Positions 23,009 through 33,391 of a stretch of 64,000 nucleotides of DNA are shown piece by piece (within the stretch, counting starts at the first letter, position 1; each line of letters starts with the position of its first letter). The position numbers and the translations under genes were made by a program. The notes beneath the pieces were generated by a model. That model ran no database searches and was not told where the DNA came from. It was given only the letters and a program-made list of their open reading frames with translations. The DNA lies in assembly GCF_004216575.1 (NCBI RefSeq), contig NZ_SGWW01000006.1, positions 1-64,000 of the forward strand, in the 5' to 3' direction. The DNA is from Microcella putealis (GTDB lineage: Bacteria; Actinomycetota; Actinomycetes; Actinomycetales; Microbacteriaceae).

Positions 23009-24655
23009 ATGAATCCTGACGGCCCGCTCATCGTTCAGAGCGACCGAACCGTGCTGCTCGAGGTCGCGAATCCGCACGCCGACGACGCCCGTCACGCGCT
23101 GTCGGTCTTCGCCGAACTTGAGCGCGCACCCGAGCACGTGCACACCTACCGGATCACGCGGCTGGGCCTCTGGAACGCTCGCGCCGCCGGCCACGATGCC
23201 GACGAGATGCTGGCCGTGCTCGAGAAGTACTCCAAGTTTCCGGTGCCGCAGTCGGTGTCGATCGACATCGCCGAGACGGTCGGGCGCTACGGCCGGCTCG
23301 TCGTCGAGCGCGATGACGAGGGCCTCGTTCTGCGCTCGACCGATCGGGCCGTGCTCACCGAAATTGCGTCGAACAAGCGCATCGCGCCGCTGCTCGAGGG
23401 CCGCCTCGACGAGCACGCCTACCGCCTGCAGGCGTGGGCCCGCGGTCAGGTCAAGCAAGAGCTGGTGAAGATCGGCTGGCCCGCTGACGACCTCGCCGGT
23501 TACACGCCCGGCACCCCGCACCCCATCGACCTCGACACCACCGAGTGGGGGCTGCGCCCGTACCAGCAGCAGGCGATCGACCAGTTCTTCGTCGGCGGTT
23601 CGGGCGTCGTCGTGTTGCCCTGTGGCGCCGGCAAGACCCTCGTCGGGGCGGGCGCCATGGCCTCGGCGGCGACGACCACGCTGATCCTCGTAACCAACAC
23701 CGTCTCGGCGCGACAGTGGCGCGACGAGTTGCTGCGCCGCACCACCCTTACCGCCGACGAGATTGGCGAGTACTCGGGGCAGGTGAAAGAGGTGAAGCCG
23801 GTCACGATCGCGACGTACCAAATTCTCACCGCCAAGCGGAAGGGCGAGTACGCGCACCTGGCACTGCTTGACGCGCTCGACTGGGGTCTCATCGTCTACG
23901 ACGAGGTACACCTGCTGCCCGCTCCCGTGTTCAAGCTCACCGCCGAGTTGCAGGCGCGGCGCCGCCTCGGCCTCACCGCGACGCTCGTGCGCGAAGACGG
24001 CCGCGAGGGCGACGTGTTCAGCCTGATCGGCCCCAAGCGCTTTGATGCCCCCTGGAAGCAGATCGAGCAGCAGGGCTACATCTCCCCCGCCTCCTGCTAC
24101 GAGGTGCGCGTCGACCTCCCGCCGGATGAGCGTCTCGAGTACGCGGCGAGCGCCGACGACCAGCGCTACCGCCTCGCGGCGACCGCCCCGGCGAAGCGCG
24201 ACGTCGTGAAGCGGCTCGTCGAGCGGCACGCGGACGAGCGCATCCTGATCATTGGGCAGTATCTCGACCAGATCGACGAGCTTGCCGACGAGCTGGGCGT
24301 GCCGCAACTGACCGGCGCGACGCCGGTGGATGAACGTGAACGGCTTTTCCAGGAATTCCGCGACGGCACGACCCCGGTTCTCGTCGTCTCGAAGGTCGCC
24401 AACTTTTCGGTCGACCTGCCCGAGGCCACGGTCGCGATCCAGGTGTCGGGCTCATTCGGCTCGCGACAGGAGGAGGCGCAGCGCCTCGGCCGCCTGCTGC
24501 GGCCCAAGCAGAGCGGAATCCCTGCGAGCTTCTACACCCTCGTTGCACGCGACACCGTCGACCAGGATTTCGCGCAGAACCGGCAGCGGTTCTTGGCCGA
24601 GCAGGGCTACAGCTACGAGATTCTCGACGCGCACCGCCTCGACGACGCGGCATAG
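23009..24655 (+). CDS. XPB-type superfamily 2 DNA helicase
   Basis: A 548-aa DNA repair helicase of the bacterial XPB family. N-terminal damage-recognition-like part (DGPLIVQSDRTVLLEVANPH), then WGLRPYQQQAIDQFF, Walker A PCGAGKT near residue 203, Walker B DEVH near 297, LTATLVREDGREGDVF with motif III and the XPB-specific RED motif, and motif VI in SRQEEAQRLGRLLRP. The C-terminal FYTLVARDTVDQDFAQNRQRFLAEQGY is also typical. The mycobacterial homologue is a 3'-to-5' ATP-dependent helicase. Follows the helicase-associated gene by 51 bases. Confidence 0.94.
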   Translation: MNPDGPLIVQSDRTVLLEVANPHADDARHALSVFAELERAPEHVHTYRITRLGLWNARAAGHDADEMLAVLEKYSKFPVPQSVSIDIAETVGRYGRLVVERDDEGLVLRSTDRAVLTEIASNKRIAPLLEGRLDEHAYRLQAWARGQVKQELVKIGWPADDLAGYTPGTPHPIDLDTTEWGLRPYQQQAIDQFFVGGSGVVVLPCGAGKTLVGAGAMASAATTTLILVTNTVSARQWRDELLRRTTLTADEIGEYSGQVKEVKPVTIATYQILTAKRKGEYAHLALLDALDWGLIVYDEVHLLPAPVFKLTAELQARRRLGLTATLVREDGREGDVFSLIGPKRFDAPWKQIEQQGYISPASCYEVRVDLPPDERLEYAASADDQRYRLAATAPAKRDVVKRLVERHADERILIIGQYLDQIDELADELGVPQLTGATPVDERERLFQEFRDGTTPVLVVSKVANFSVDLPEATVAIQVSGSFGSRQEEAQRLGRLLRPKQSGIPASFYTLVARDTVDQDFAQNRQRFLAEQGYSYEILDAHRLDDAA

Positions 24656-24667
24656 GCAGGCGAGCCC

Positions 24668-25390
24668 CTAGCCCGCGTCGTTTCCGTCGAGGGCGCGCAG
24701 TATCGCCTCGGCCAGTTCGCCCGGCTTCGTCAGTTGCGGCCAGTGCCCCGTCGGGAGTTCGACGAACTGCAGTGCCTCGAGACGGGCCAGCTCGCCAGCC
24801 CACGCTGCACCCGCGCTGATGGCGCCCTGCAGATCCGAGGCGGGAAACTCGCACGCAATGATCGTGGCGGGGATGCTGTACCGCGCCTCATTCGACAGTC
24901 GAAGCGGATCACGGGCCACTCCCGCTGGTTCGGCGACGGCGATCTGCGCAAAGTGTGATCGCAGCGCATCGTCAAGGTCGCGCAGATCGGCCTCCTCGAA
25001 GACCTCCCACGCCGGCAGCGGCACCGAGTCGCCGCGCACCGGCAGCTCGTCGTTGACCACGCTGCCGTTGCCCAGGGGGAACGAGTCGACGAACACCAGG
25101 TGGGCGACGAGCTCGGGCCGGGCGTCTGCCACGCCCCACGCGATCGCCACTCCCCCACTGTGCCCCACAAGCGCGACCGGGGCCGCACCGCCTCGATCGA
25201 GCCCGTCGAGCACCGTCAGCACGGCGTCAATGTGGTCCTGCAGCCCGATGCCAGCGTGCGGCGCGGGCTCGGCTTCCTTGCCGGGAAGCGTGAGCGGGTG
25301 CACGCGATGGCCGGCGGCGATGAGCGGGGGCGTCACCGTGTTCCACGAATCCGCGTCGAGCCAGAATCCGGGAATGAGAACGATGTCCAT
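24668..25390 (-). CDS. Alpha/beta hydrolase
   Basis: A 240-aa soluble alpha/beta hydrolase. Strand beta-3 and the oxyanion loop read VLIPGFWLDADSW; the nucleophile elbow is VGHSGG near residue 100; the probable catalytic His is in LPTGHWPQLTKP near the C-terminus. The ATG at 25390 before DIVLIPGF is chosen; the frame is open another 16 codons. Convergent with the XPB gene. Substrate unknown; similar proteins include haloalkane dehalogenase-like and esterase enzymes. Confidence 0.82.
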   Translation of the reverse strand: MDIVLIPGFWLDADSWNTVTPPLIAAGHRVHPLTLPGKEAEPAPHAGIGLQDHIDAVLTVLDGLDRGGAAPVALVGHSGGVAIAWGVADARPELVAHLVFVDSFPLGNGSVVNDELPVRGDSVPLPAWEVFEEADLRDLDDALRSHFAQIAVAEPAGVARDPLRLSNEARYSIPATIIACEFPASDLQGAISAGAAWAGELARLEALQFVELPTGHWPQLTKPGELAEAILRALDGNDAG

Positions 25391-25528
25391 GACGGGACTG
25401 TAGAAGGGCGAACCGACATCGGCACGCGGGTCGCTCACAGCGTGTTCCGCCGCGAATCAGTTGCTCCGTTCCGAAACCATCGGCGCGGCGTTCAGGAAAC
25501 CCTCAGTGCACGCGCAGATACTGGCCGC

Positions 25529-26218
25529 ATGGCTGACGGACCCAAAATTCTCATCGTCGACGACGAGCCCAACATTCGCGACCTGCTGACGACGAGTCTG
25601 CGGTTCGCCGGTTTCGCCGTTCGCGCGGTGAGCAACGGCGCCCAGGCCATCTCGGCCGTGCTGGAAGAAGAGCCCGACCTCATCATCCTCGACGTGATGC
25701 TGCCCGACATCAACGGCTTCGGCGTTACCAAGCGTCTGCGCTCGAGCGGATACACGAGCCCCATCCTTTTCCTGACGGCGAAAGACGACACCGATGACAA
25801 GATCATGGGTCTCACCGTCGGCGGCGACGACTACGTCACCAAGCCGTTCAGCCTCGACGAAATTGTCGCGCGCATCAAGGCGATTCTTCGCCGCACGATG
25901 CAAGAAGAAGACGACGCGATCATCCGTGCTGGCGAACTCACGATGGACCAGGACACGCACGAGGTGACCGTCGGCGACGTCGTCATCGAGCTCAGCCCCA
26001 CCGAGTTCAAGCTGCTGCGCTACCTCATGCTGAACCCCAACCGCGTGCTGTCGAAGGCACAGATCCTCGACCACGTGTGGGAGTACGACTTCAACGGCGA
26101 CGCCGGCATCGTCGAGAGTTACATCTCGTACCTGCGCCGCAAGCTCGACCAGCATACGGACGAGCCGCTGATTCAGACCAAGCGCGGCTTCGGGTACATG
26201 CTCAAAGCGTCGAAGTAG
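25529..26218 (+). CDS. OmpR/PhoB-family response regulator
   Basis: A 229-aa two-component regulator. The receiver domain (LIVDDEPNIRDLL, phospho-acceptor Asp in LIILDVMLPDINGFG, LTAKDDTDDKIMGL, DDYVTKPFSLDEI with the conserved Lys) is followed by a winged-helix DNA-binding domain (LSPTEFKLLRYLMLNPNRVL, GIVESYISYLRRKLD, TKRGFGYML). Partner of the kinase gene that starts 33 bases downstream. Close in style to the TcrX/MprA group, target genes unknown. Confidence 0.95.
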   Translation: MADGPKILIVDDEPNIRDLLTTSLRFAGFAVRAVSNGAQAISAVLEEEPDLIILDVMLPDINGFGVTKRLRSSGYTSPILFLTAKDDTDDKIMGLTVGGDDYVTKPFSLDEIVARIKAILRRTMQEEDDAIIRAGELTMDQDTHEVTVGDVVIELSPTEFKLLRYLMLNPNRVLSKAQILDHVWEYDFNGDAGIVESYISYLRRKLDQHTDEPLIQTKRGFGYMLKASK

Positions 26219-26251
26219 TGGCGGGAGCGGCCGCAGTGAGCGCCGACCCTC

Positions 26252-27958
26252 ATGCATGAGCAGTTGAGCCAGTGGTGGGAGGGAATCTCCCTCCGCTCGA
26301 AGATCACCGGAGTCACGGTGCTCGTCGTGACCTTCGGATTGCTCGTCGTCGGCACCGGAACCCTCACCACCCTGCAGCGCACGCTCGTCGACGAGGTCGA
26401 CCGCGCGATCGCGACCGCTGCCGACGAGGTGACTGAGCTCTTGACGACCCCGGACGGTGAGCGGGCCCAGTTCTCTGCCGACCAATTCGACGACTTCTCC
26501 ACGTTGACCCCGTCGATCTTCTCGTCGCCGTTCTACTTCGGCGCGGTCGCCGCCGACGGCACGATCATTGACGACAACGTCGGCTCGGGTGGACGCGAAC
26601 AGGCGCCCGATGTCTCGCGACTGACGCTTCAATATGTCGCAACCCTCGACGGCGGCGTGACGCTGACGAGCGAAAACCGCACCACGCAATGGCGCGTGAC
26701 GACGTTCCCGCTGACCGTCGTCACCGAGGGCGATCCGGGAAGTCGCGCACAAGCGACTCTCGTTATCGGCGCCGATCTCAGCAACACCAACAGCGTGATC
26801 GGGTCGTTCGCCTCGATCTTCCTCGGCTTCGGTCTCGTCGTCGTGATCCTCTCCGCCGCCATCACGCGCCTGCTCGTGACGACCACCTTCCGACCGCTGC
26901 GCGAGGTCGAGGCCACCGCCGCGCGATTCGCCGGCGGAGACTTCAGCCAGCGCCTGTCGGGCGCCACCCCGAACACCGAGGTGGGCCGACTCAACCGCTC
27001 GCTCAACACGATGCTTTCGCGCATCGATCGCGCGTTCGCCGACCGCGCCGAAACCATCTCCCGGATGCGCCGCTTCGTCGGCGACGCGAGTCACGAATTG
27101 CGCACCCCGCTCGTCTCGCTTCGCGGCTATGCCGAGCTGTACCGCATGGGCGCGATCCAAAAAGAAGAAGACGTCGCGCAGGCCATGGAGCGCATCGAGA
27201 AAGAGGCGATGCGCATGAGCTCCCTCGTCTCCGACCTGCTCGAACTCGCCCGCCTCGACGAGCAGCGGCCGCTTGAGAAGTCACCGGTTGACCTCGTACC
27301 GCTCGCCCGCGACGCAGCGCTCGACGCCATGGCGGGCTCGCCCGACCGCGACGTGACGGTCGTCGTCGACGACCGCCGCGCATCCCCCAGTCTTGCGATG
27401 CCAGGCGACGATGACGTGGCCGATTCGCCCGCGACCACGCGCCGCCGGGCCAGTGCCGCGCTCGCGCGGCTGCGCCCGAAGCGCCGGAGCGCCGCGGCGT
27501 CAGCCAACGCGCCCGAGATTATCGGCAGACTCGAGGTGCCTGACCTGCCCCCGGTGAGTGCCGTGGTTGAGGGCGACGAAAACAAGCTGCGCCAGGTCGT
27601 CACGAACCTCATCGGCAACGCACTGCGATTCACCCCCGCGGGGAGCCCGATCGAACTCGCCGTCGGCGCCGATGAGGCGGCAGGGCTTGCGACCATTGCG
27701 GTGGTCGACCACGGCGAGGGAATCCCGGCGCAGCTTAAGGAGAAGATCTTCGATCGCTTCTTCCGCGCCGACTCGTCACGCAACCGCGACACGGGAGGGT
27801 CAGGGCTGGGCCTCGCCATCGTCTCGTCGATCGTGCAGAACCACGGCGGTCGTGTTGATGTGCTCGACACTCCGGGTGGCGGGGCGACCTTCCGGGTATC
27901 GCTGCCCCTCCTCCCCACCGCGCCTGCGCGTCGGGACGACGACACCTTCGAGGTCTAA
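26252..27958 (+). CDS. HAMP-domain sensor histidine kinase
   Basis: A 568-aa membrane kinase. First membrane helix at about 19-40 (ITGVTVLVVTFGLLVVGTGT), an outer sensor domain to about 180, second helix (FASIFLGFGLVVVILSAAITRLL), HAMP linker, then the phospho-acceptor in GDASHELRTPLVSLRGYAEL near residue 280. The HATPase part has an N box (LRQVVTNLIGNALRFTP near 450), VVDHGEGIP and GGSGLGLAIVSSIV. About 55 extra residues rich in Arg and Ala (residues 375-430) separate the H-box helix pair from the ATPase domain. Co-transcribed with the upstream response regulator. Confidence 0.93.
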   Translation: MHEQLSQWWEGISLRSKITGVTVLVVTFGLLVVGTGTLTTLQRTLVDEVDRAIATAADEVTELLTTPDGERAQFSADQFDDFSTLTPSIFSSPFYFGAVAADGTIIDDNVGSGGREQAPDVSRLTLQYVATLDGGVTLTSENRTTQWRVTTFPLTVVTEGDPGSRAQATLVIGADLSNTNSVIGSFASIFLGFGLVVVILSAAITRLLVTTTFRPLREVEATAARFAGGDFSQRLSGATPNTEVGRLNRSLNTMLSRIDRAFADRAETISRMRRFVGDASHELRTPLVSLRGYAELYRMGAIQKEEDVAQAMERIEKEAMRMSSLVSDLLELARLDEQRPLEKSPVDLVPLARDAALDAMAGSPDRDVTVVVDDRRASPSLAMPGDDDVADSPATTRRRASAALARLRPKRRSAAASANAPEIIGRLEVPDLPPVSAVVEGDENKLRQVVTNLIGNALRFTPAGSPIELAVGADEAAGLATIAVVDHGEGIPAQLKEKIFDRFFRADSSRNRDTGGSGLGLAIVSSIVQNHGGRVDVLDTPGGGATFRVSLPLLPTAPARRDDDTFEV

Positions 27959-28038
27959 GGCGCGAACGCCGATTCACCCGGCCGTACGGTCCTCCGCAGC
28001 GGCGCGCAGCGGGCGCGCCCGACGGGAGGAGAACCCCC

Positions 28039-28329
28039 ATGACCCGATACCAGGTCGACGCCGACGCACTGCTCAGCGCCACCTCGACGACCACCGCGAC
28101 GATCGGCCGACTGCAGGCTGAGTGTGCGGGCCTGACGAGCCAGCTGAACGCGCTGCAGGGCAGCTGGCAGGGCGGCGCCGCGAGCGCCTTTCAGACCCTG
28201 GTCGCCGAGTGGATGGCCACCTACTCGCGCCTTGAGCAGAACCTCGCCGCCCTCAACCACGCGCTCGGGCAGGCCGGCCGTCAGTACGCCGAGATCGAGC
28301 AGCAGGCCGCGGCGATGTTCGCTCGCTGA
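28039..28329 (+). CDS. WXG100-family (ESAT-6-like) protein
   Basis: A 96-aa helical hairpin protein. The central WXG motif reads as GSWQGGAASAF, and the two flanking helices (ATIGRLQAECAGLTSQLNALQ and YSRLEQNLAALNHALGQAGRQYAEI) are of normal length. GGGAGGAG lies 6 bases upstream of the ATG. Proteins of this family are substrates of ESX/type VII secretion, but no ESX ATPase or membrane component is nearby. Follows the kinase gene by 80 bases and ends at a shared terminator with groL. Confidence 0.9.
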   Translation: MTRYQVDADALLSATSTTTATIGRLQAECAGLTSQLNALQGSWQGGAASAFQTLVAEWMATYSRLEQNLAALNHALGQAGRQYAEIEQQAAAMFAR

Positions 28330-28345
28330 TTCACCGCGCACAACG

Positions 28346-28381
28346 AAACGGGGCGGCTCCCCGAAGGGAACCGCCCCGTTT
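28346..28381. terminator. Bidirectional terminator between the WXG100 gene and groL
   Basis: AAACGGGGCGG and CCGCCCCGTTT form an 11-bp stem around a 14-base loop. A-rich and T-rich flanks on the two sides suit use in both directions by the convergent genes. Confidence 0.85.
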
Positions 28382-28401
28382 GGTGCTGCTGTGTGCGGTG
28401 C

Positions 28402-30150
<1,749 letters not shown>

Positions 30151-31215
30151 TCAGCCGGCGGTGATGCTCGCGTCGCCGCTGGTCGGCACCAGCTCGACCC
30201 ACGTGTTGCCGGGGGCGAGGCGCACGGCGACACCCTGAGCGTCAAGGATGCGGATCGGGTCGGCCTGGCCCGCCTTCGACCACGTGACCGGGATCGTCTT
30301 CCCGCCTGAGGCGACGAAGCCCGTTCCTGACTCTCCCGCAAGGAACGTCGTCGGGATCGACTGAATCACTTCGACGCGCACGCGCAACACCACCACGTTT
30401 GTCGCGCTGAGACGTGCGCCGCTCGCAGCCACGTCGGGCGTGCCGCCCTGCAGGCGCAACCACGCGTTGTCGGCCGCGCTCCACTGCCAGCCCGACTGGC
30501 CGATCTGGCCGTATCGCAGATTGAGGGCGAATGCCGGGCTTCCGTCGCGCACGGCGGTCGCGTTCTCGACGCGGTCGGCAAACAGATACGGCTGCTGCGG
30601 CGCGGCGTCGCCGGCATAACGGTCAACGAGCTGTGAGACGCGCGCGATGACGTTGTGCGGGGCGGGGCGGGGAAGCCCTCGGTAGACGAGGTCGGCGTCG
30701 TCGCCGTAGTCGAAGATGATGTTGCGCACCGGGGTGTTGCGCATCGCGTCGATGAAGCGCTGCTGTGCGCCCGAGTACACGAGAATGCCGCCGAAGGGCG
30801 ACACGATGTCCGGGTCCATCGGTCGCACGGAGCGCACGGGCCCCACCTCCTCGGGCAGGTCGCTGTGCCACGACGCGGCGTAGCGAACCGACCCACCCTC
30901 GACCAGCTCGACGTGCACGATGTCGGCCCGGTCGAGGCCCACCTGGGGCCGGGCGAGCGGCGCGTTGTCGATCTTCGCCGACAACACCGGGCGATCGAGT
31001 GACCCGTCCGGCACGACCTCACCCGTGAGCGGCGCGATGACGGTCGCGGGCGGCGCCTCATAAGTCGACTCGTACGTCGGCTCATCCGGCTCTGCCGTTG
31101 GGCTCGGCGATGCCGAATCGACGGGGGCCGCCTCGGGCGTGCAGGCGGCGAGACCGGCGATCAGAACGGCCGACAGGGCAAGGGCCGCCGAGCGTCGACG
31201 AAGAGTACTGCGCAT
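30151..31215 (-). CDS. DUF3048 lipoprotein
   Basis: A 354-aa exported lipoprotein: a Sec signal peptide with lipobox LAAC (ALSAVLIAGLAACTPEAAP), a Ser/Pro/Thr-rich spacer, then the DUF3048 domain (PLTGEVVPDGSLDRPVLSAK, AKIDNAPLARPQVGLDRADI, VGPVRSVRPMDPDIVSPFGG). The family is found on the Gram-positive surface (YerB-like) and its function is not established. The ATG at 31215 gives a canonical signal peptide; the frame is open 8 codons further. A 72-base gap separates it from the LytR_C gene upstream. Confidence 0.88.
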   Translation of the reverse strand: MRSTLRRRSAALALSAVLIAGLAACTPEAAPVDSASPSPTAEPDEPTYESTYEAPPATVIAPLTGEVVPDGSLDRPVLSAKIDNAPLARPQVGLDRADIVHVELVEGGSVRYAASWHSDLPEEVGPVRSVRPMDPDIVSPFGGILVYSGAQQRFIDAMRNTPVRNIIFDYGDDADLVYRGLPRPAPHNVIARVSQLVDRYAGDAAPQQPYLFADRVENATAVRDGSPAFALNLRYGQIGQSGWQWSAADNAWLRLQGGTPDVAASGARLSATNVVVLRVRVEVIQSIPTTFLAGESGTGFVASGGKTIPVTWSKAGQADPIRILDAQGVAVRLAPGNTWVELVPTSGDASITAG

Positions 31216-31287
31216 GGCGAGAACCCTAACCCTCGGCACCCGCGCGCTGGCGCCGTGACGCGCGCTGTGTGCGAGACCGAACAGTGC

Positions 31288-31863
31288 TCAGGACGCGTTC
31301 GCGAGCTCGTAGTCGCTGCCGAGCACGATGGTGATCGGCGCACCGGGGAAGGCGTCTGACAGCTCGATGTCGGCGATGCCGCCCAACAGCTCGACCATGC
31401 CGCGGGCGACGCCCTCAAGCTCGGGGGTCGCGTAGTAGACAACCGTCTCGGCGATGTCGGTTTCGGCCGTCTGGGTGACCGTTCCGACGGGCCAGCCGCG
31501 CGCATCCAGAGCCTCTTGCGCCTGCGGCCCACGGCCGACCGATGCGGTGCCATCGAGGATCGTGATCGTGAACCCTTCCGGCAGCGCGGTCTCGGCCGGG
31601 TCAGTGATCGGGGGCACGTCGGGGGCAGCGGGTTCGGTGGGCTCGGCGGGCGGCGGGCCGGTGAGCGCGGGAATGTCGAGTTGCAGGCGGTCATCGATGA
31701 CCGCGAGCGCGACGAGCCCGCCGACCACCAGCAGACCGCTCATGAGAGCCGACACCCCCACGAGCCGCCAGGCCGACGCCCGAGTGCGCGGTGCTCGGTG
31801 GGCTCCGACGCGCCCGGCCACGGCGGGCACCTCGTCGAAACGGTCGGGCGGGAAGTCGGGCAT
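31288..31863 (-). CDS. Membrane-anchored LytR_C-domain protein
   Basis: A 191-aa protein with a 33-residue cytosolic N-terminus, one membrane helix (WRLVGVSALMSGLLVVGGLVAL), a Pro-rich stalk (GPPPAEPTEPAAPDVPP) and a C-terminal LytR_C domain of about 90 residues (FTITILDGTASVGRGPQAQE, GWPVGTVTQTAETDIAETVV, ITIVLGSDYE). The domain is found at the end of LytR-CpsA-Psr enzymes, but no catalytic LCP domain is present. Likely an envelope protein of unknown role. Lies downstream of the DUF3263 gene, 15 bases apart. Confidence 0.8.
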   Translation of the reverse strand: MPDFPPDRFDEVPAVAGRVGAHRAPRTRASAWRLVGVSALMSGLLVVGGLVALAVIDDRLQLDIPALTGPPPAEPTEPAAPDVPPITDPAETALPEGFTITILDGTASVGRGPQAQEALDARGWPVGTVTQTAETDIAETVVYYATPELEGVARGMVELLGGIADIELSDAFPGAPITIVLGSDYELANAS

Positions 31864-31878
31864 GCGGGCTTTCTCGGG

Positions 31879-32154
31879 TTAGGAGGCGGCGGCGGACGGA
31901 CGCCGCGTGCGACGCCGCTCGGCGCGGCTCTCGCGCACCTCGCGCAGCCGACCCACCAGCACGGGGTCGTGCTCGAGGGCGATCGGGTCGTCAACCACGG
32001 TGTTCAGCACCTGATAGTAGCGGGCCGGGCTCCAGCCGAACTCGCCGCGAATACTGCGCTCTTTCGCCGGCGAGTGGCCCCACCACTCGCGTTCGAACTC
32101 GAGCACTCGGCGCACGCGATCGCTCATCGCGGGGTCATCCGGGTGCTGTGCCAC
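31879..32154 (-). CDS. DUF3263 protein
   Basis: A 91-aa actinobacterial protein with the DUF3263 core (VLEFEREWWGHSPAKERSIR, FGWSPARYYQVLNTVVDDP, ALEHDPVLVGRLREVRE) followed by a basic tail. The helix-turn-helix look of the core suggests DNA binding, as often annotated, but the role is unknown. An alternative start at the ATG 32127 (before SDRVRR) is also possible. Confidence 0.85.
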   Translation of the reverse strand: MAQHPDDPAMSDRVRRVLEFEREWWGHSPAKERSIRGEFGWSPARYYQVLNTVVDDPIALEHDPVLVGRLREVRESRAERRRTRRPSAAAS

Positions 32155-32281
32155 CCCCTCATGTTAGGCCTGCTGAGGCGGCCGCCCCGGCGGCTCGCGG
32201 GTGCCAGCCAGACAGCGCGGCTAGCCTGAGACCGTCGTGACAGCGCGCTGCGTCGCGCCGCTATTTCTTCCGTGGAGCCCC

Positions 32282-33391
32282 ATGCTTTTTCGCGCCGCCC
32301 GCCTGCGCCTCGCCGCGATCGCCGCCGTCGGCATCGTCGCCGTGGTGGCCGGATGCACGGCCCCACCCACCGGCGCATCGGGCGCTCCTGAGGTGGCCGG
32401 GCCCCGCCCGCCGCTCGCCGAGATTGCACTGCTCGACAACCCGCGAACCGACGGCGCCGAGGCGACCGCCCTGATCGCGGATGCGGCGATCACCCCGGTC
32501 GCGGAGGACCCCGCGCAGACGCTTCCGGTCACCGTCACCTCGCGCGACCTCGACGGCGACCGCGAGGTCACGGTCGAGGCCACCGACCGCGTGCTCGCGC
32601 TCGACATAGCGGGCTCGATCGCGGCGACCACGTGGGCGCTCGGCTTCGGCGACCGGCTCGTCGGCCGCGACGTGTCGACGACCTTCCCCGGCACCGACGA
32701 GCTTCCACTCGTCACCAGCTCGGGGCACGCCGTCTCGAGCGAGGCGATCCTCGCGCTGCGCCCGGACCTCATCATCACGGACGGCACGGTCGGGCCAACC
32801 GACGTGCTCGTCCAACTTCGCGAGGCCGGAATCACCGTCGTGTACGTCGACGTCGAACCGGGGCTCGATGCGCCGGCGCAGCTCGCGCGCGACGTTGCCG
32901 CCGTATTCGGCGCCGCCGAGGCGGGCGAGTTGCTCGCCACCGAGCTCGACGCCGAGCTCGCCGCCACGGTGGCCGAGGTCGCCGCGATCGCGCCGAGCGC
33001 GCCCGACGAGCGCGTGCGCATCCTGTTTTTGTATCTGCGCGGCGCGAGCGGCGTCTACTACCTCTTCGGTGAGGAGTCGGGAGCCGACGAGCTGATTGAG
33101 GCGCTCGGTGGGGTCGACGTCGCCGGTGAGATCGGGTGGACGGGGCTCCGCCCCATGACCGACGAGGCGCTGATCGCCGCGAACCCCGACCTGATTCTCG
33201 TCATGTCGTCGGGGCTCGAGAGCGTCGGCGGCGTCGACGGACTGCTCGCCGAGAAGCCCGCGATCGCGCTGACGGAGGCCGGGCAGAATCGGCGCTTTGT
33301 CGACATGGCCGACGGCGAGGTGTTGAGCTTCGGGCCGCGCACGCCGCTCGCGATCGACGCCCTCGCTCGGGCGATCTACGGGGCCGACTGA
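32282..33391 (+). CDS. hmuT: HmuT-like haem/iron ABC transporter substrate-binding lipoprotein
   Basis: A 369-aa lipoprotein of the periplasmic-binding TroA/FepB class. Signal peptide with lipobox VAGC (VGIVAVVAGCTAPPTG), then RVLALDIAGSIAATTWALGF, AVSSEAILALRPDLIITDGT, VVYVDVEPGLDAPAQLARDV and a C-terminal lobe with GGVDVAGEIGWTGLRPMTDEAL. This layout matches HmuT of corynebacteria, which hands haem to HmuUV. The ATG at 32282 gives the best signal peptide; a GTG at 32237 adds 15 residues. No permease or ATPase gene follows, so they must be elsewhere. Overlaps the convergent htaA gene by 16 bases. Confidence 0.8.
   Translation: MLFRAARLRLAAIAAVGIVAVVAGCTAPPTGASGAPEVAGPRPPLAEIALLDNPRTDGAEATALIADAAITPVAEDPAQTLPVTVTSRDLDGDREVTVEATDRVLALDIAGSIAATTWALGFGDRLVGRDVSTTFPGTDELPLVTSSGHAVSSEAILALRPDLIITDGTVGPTDVLVQLREAGITVVYVDVEPGLDAPAQLARDVAAVFGAAEAGELLATELDAELAATVAEVAAIAPSAPDERVRILFLYLRGASGVYYLFGEESGADELIEALGGVDVAGEIGWTGLRPMTDEALIAANPDLILVMSSGLESVGGVDGLLAEKPAIALTEAGQNRRFVDMADGEVLSFGPRTPLAIDALARAIYGAD

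Noticed and set aside
32155-32281. DtxR/IdeR operator before the hmuT-like gene
   Set aside because: A TTAGGCCTGC stretch resembles half a site, but the palindrome is not completed; too weak to list.
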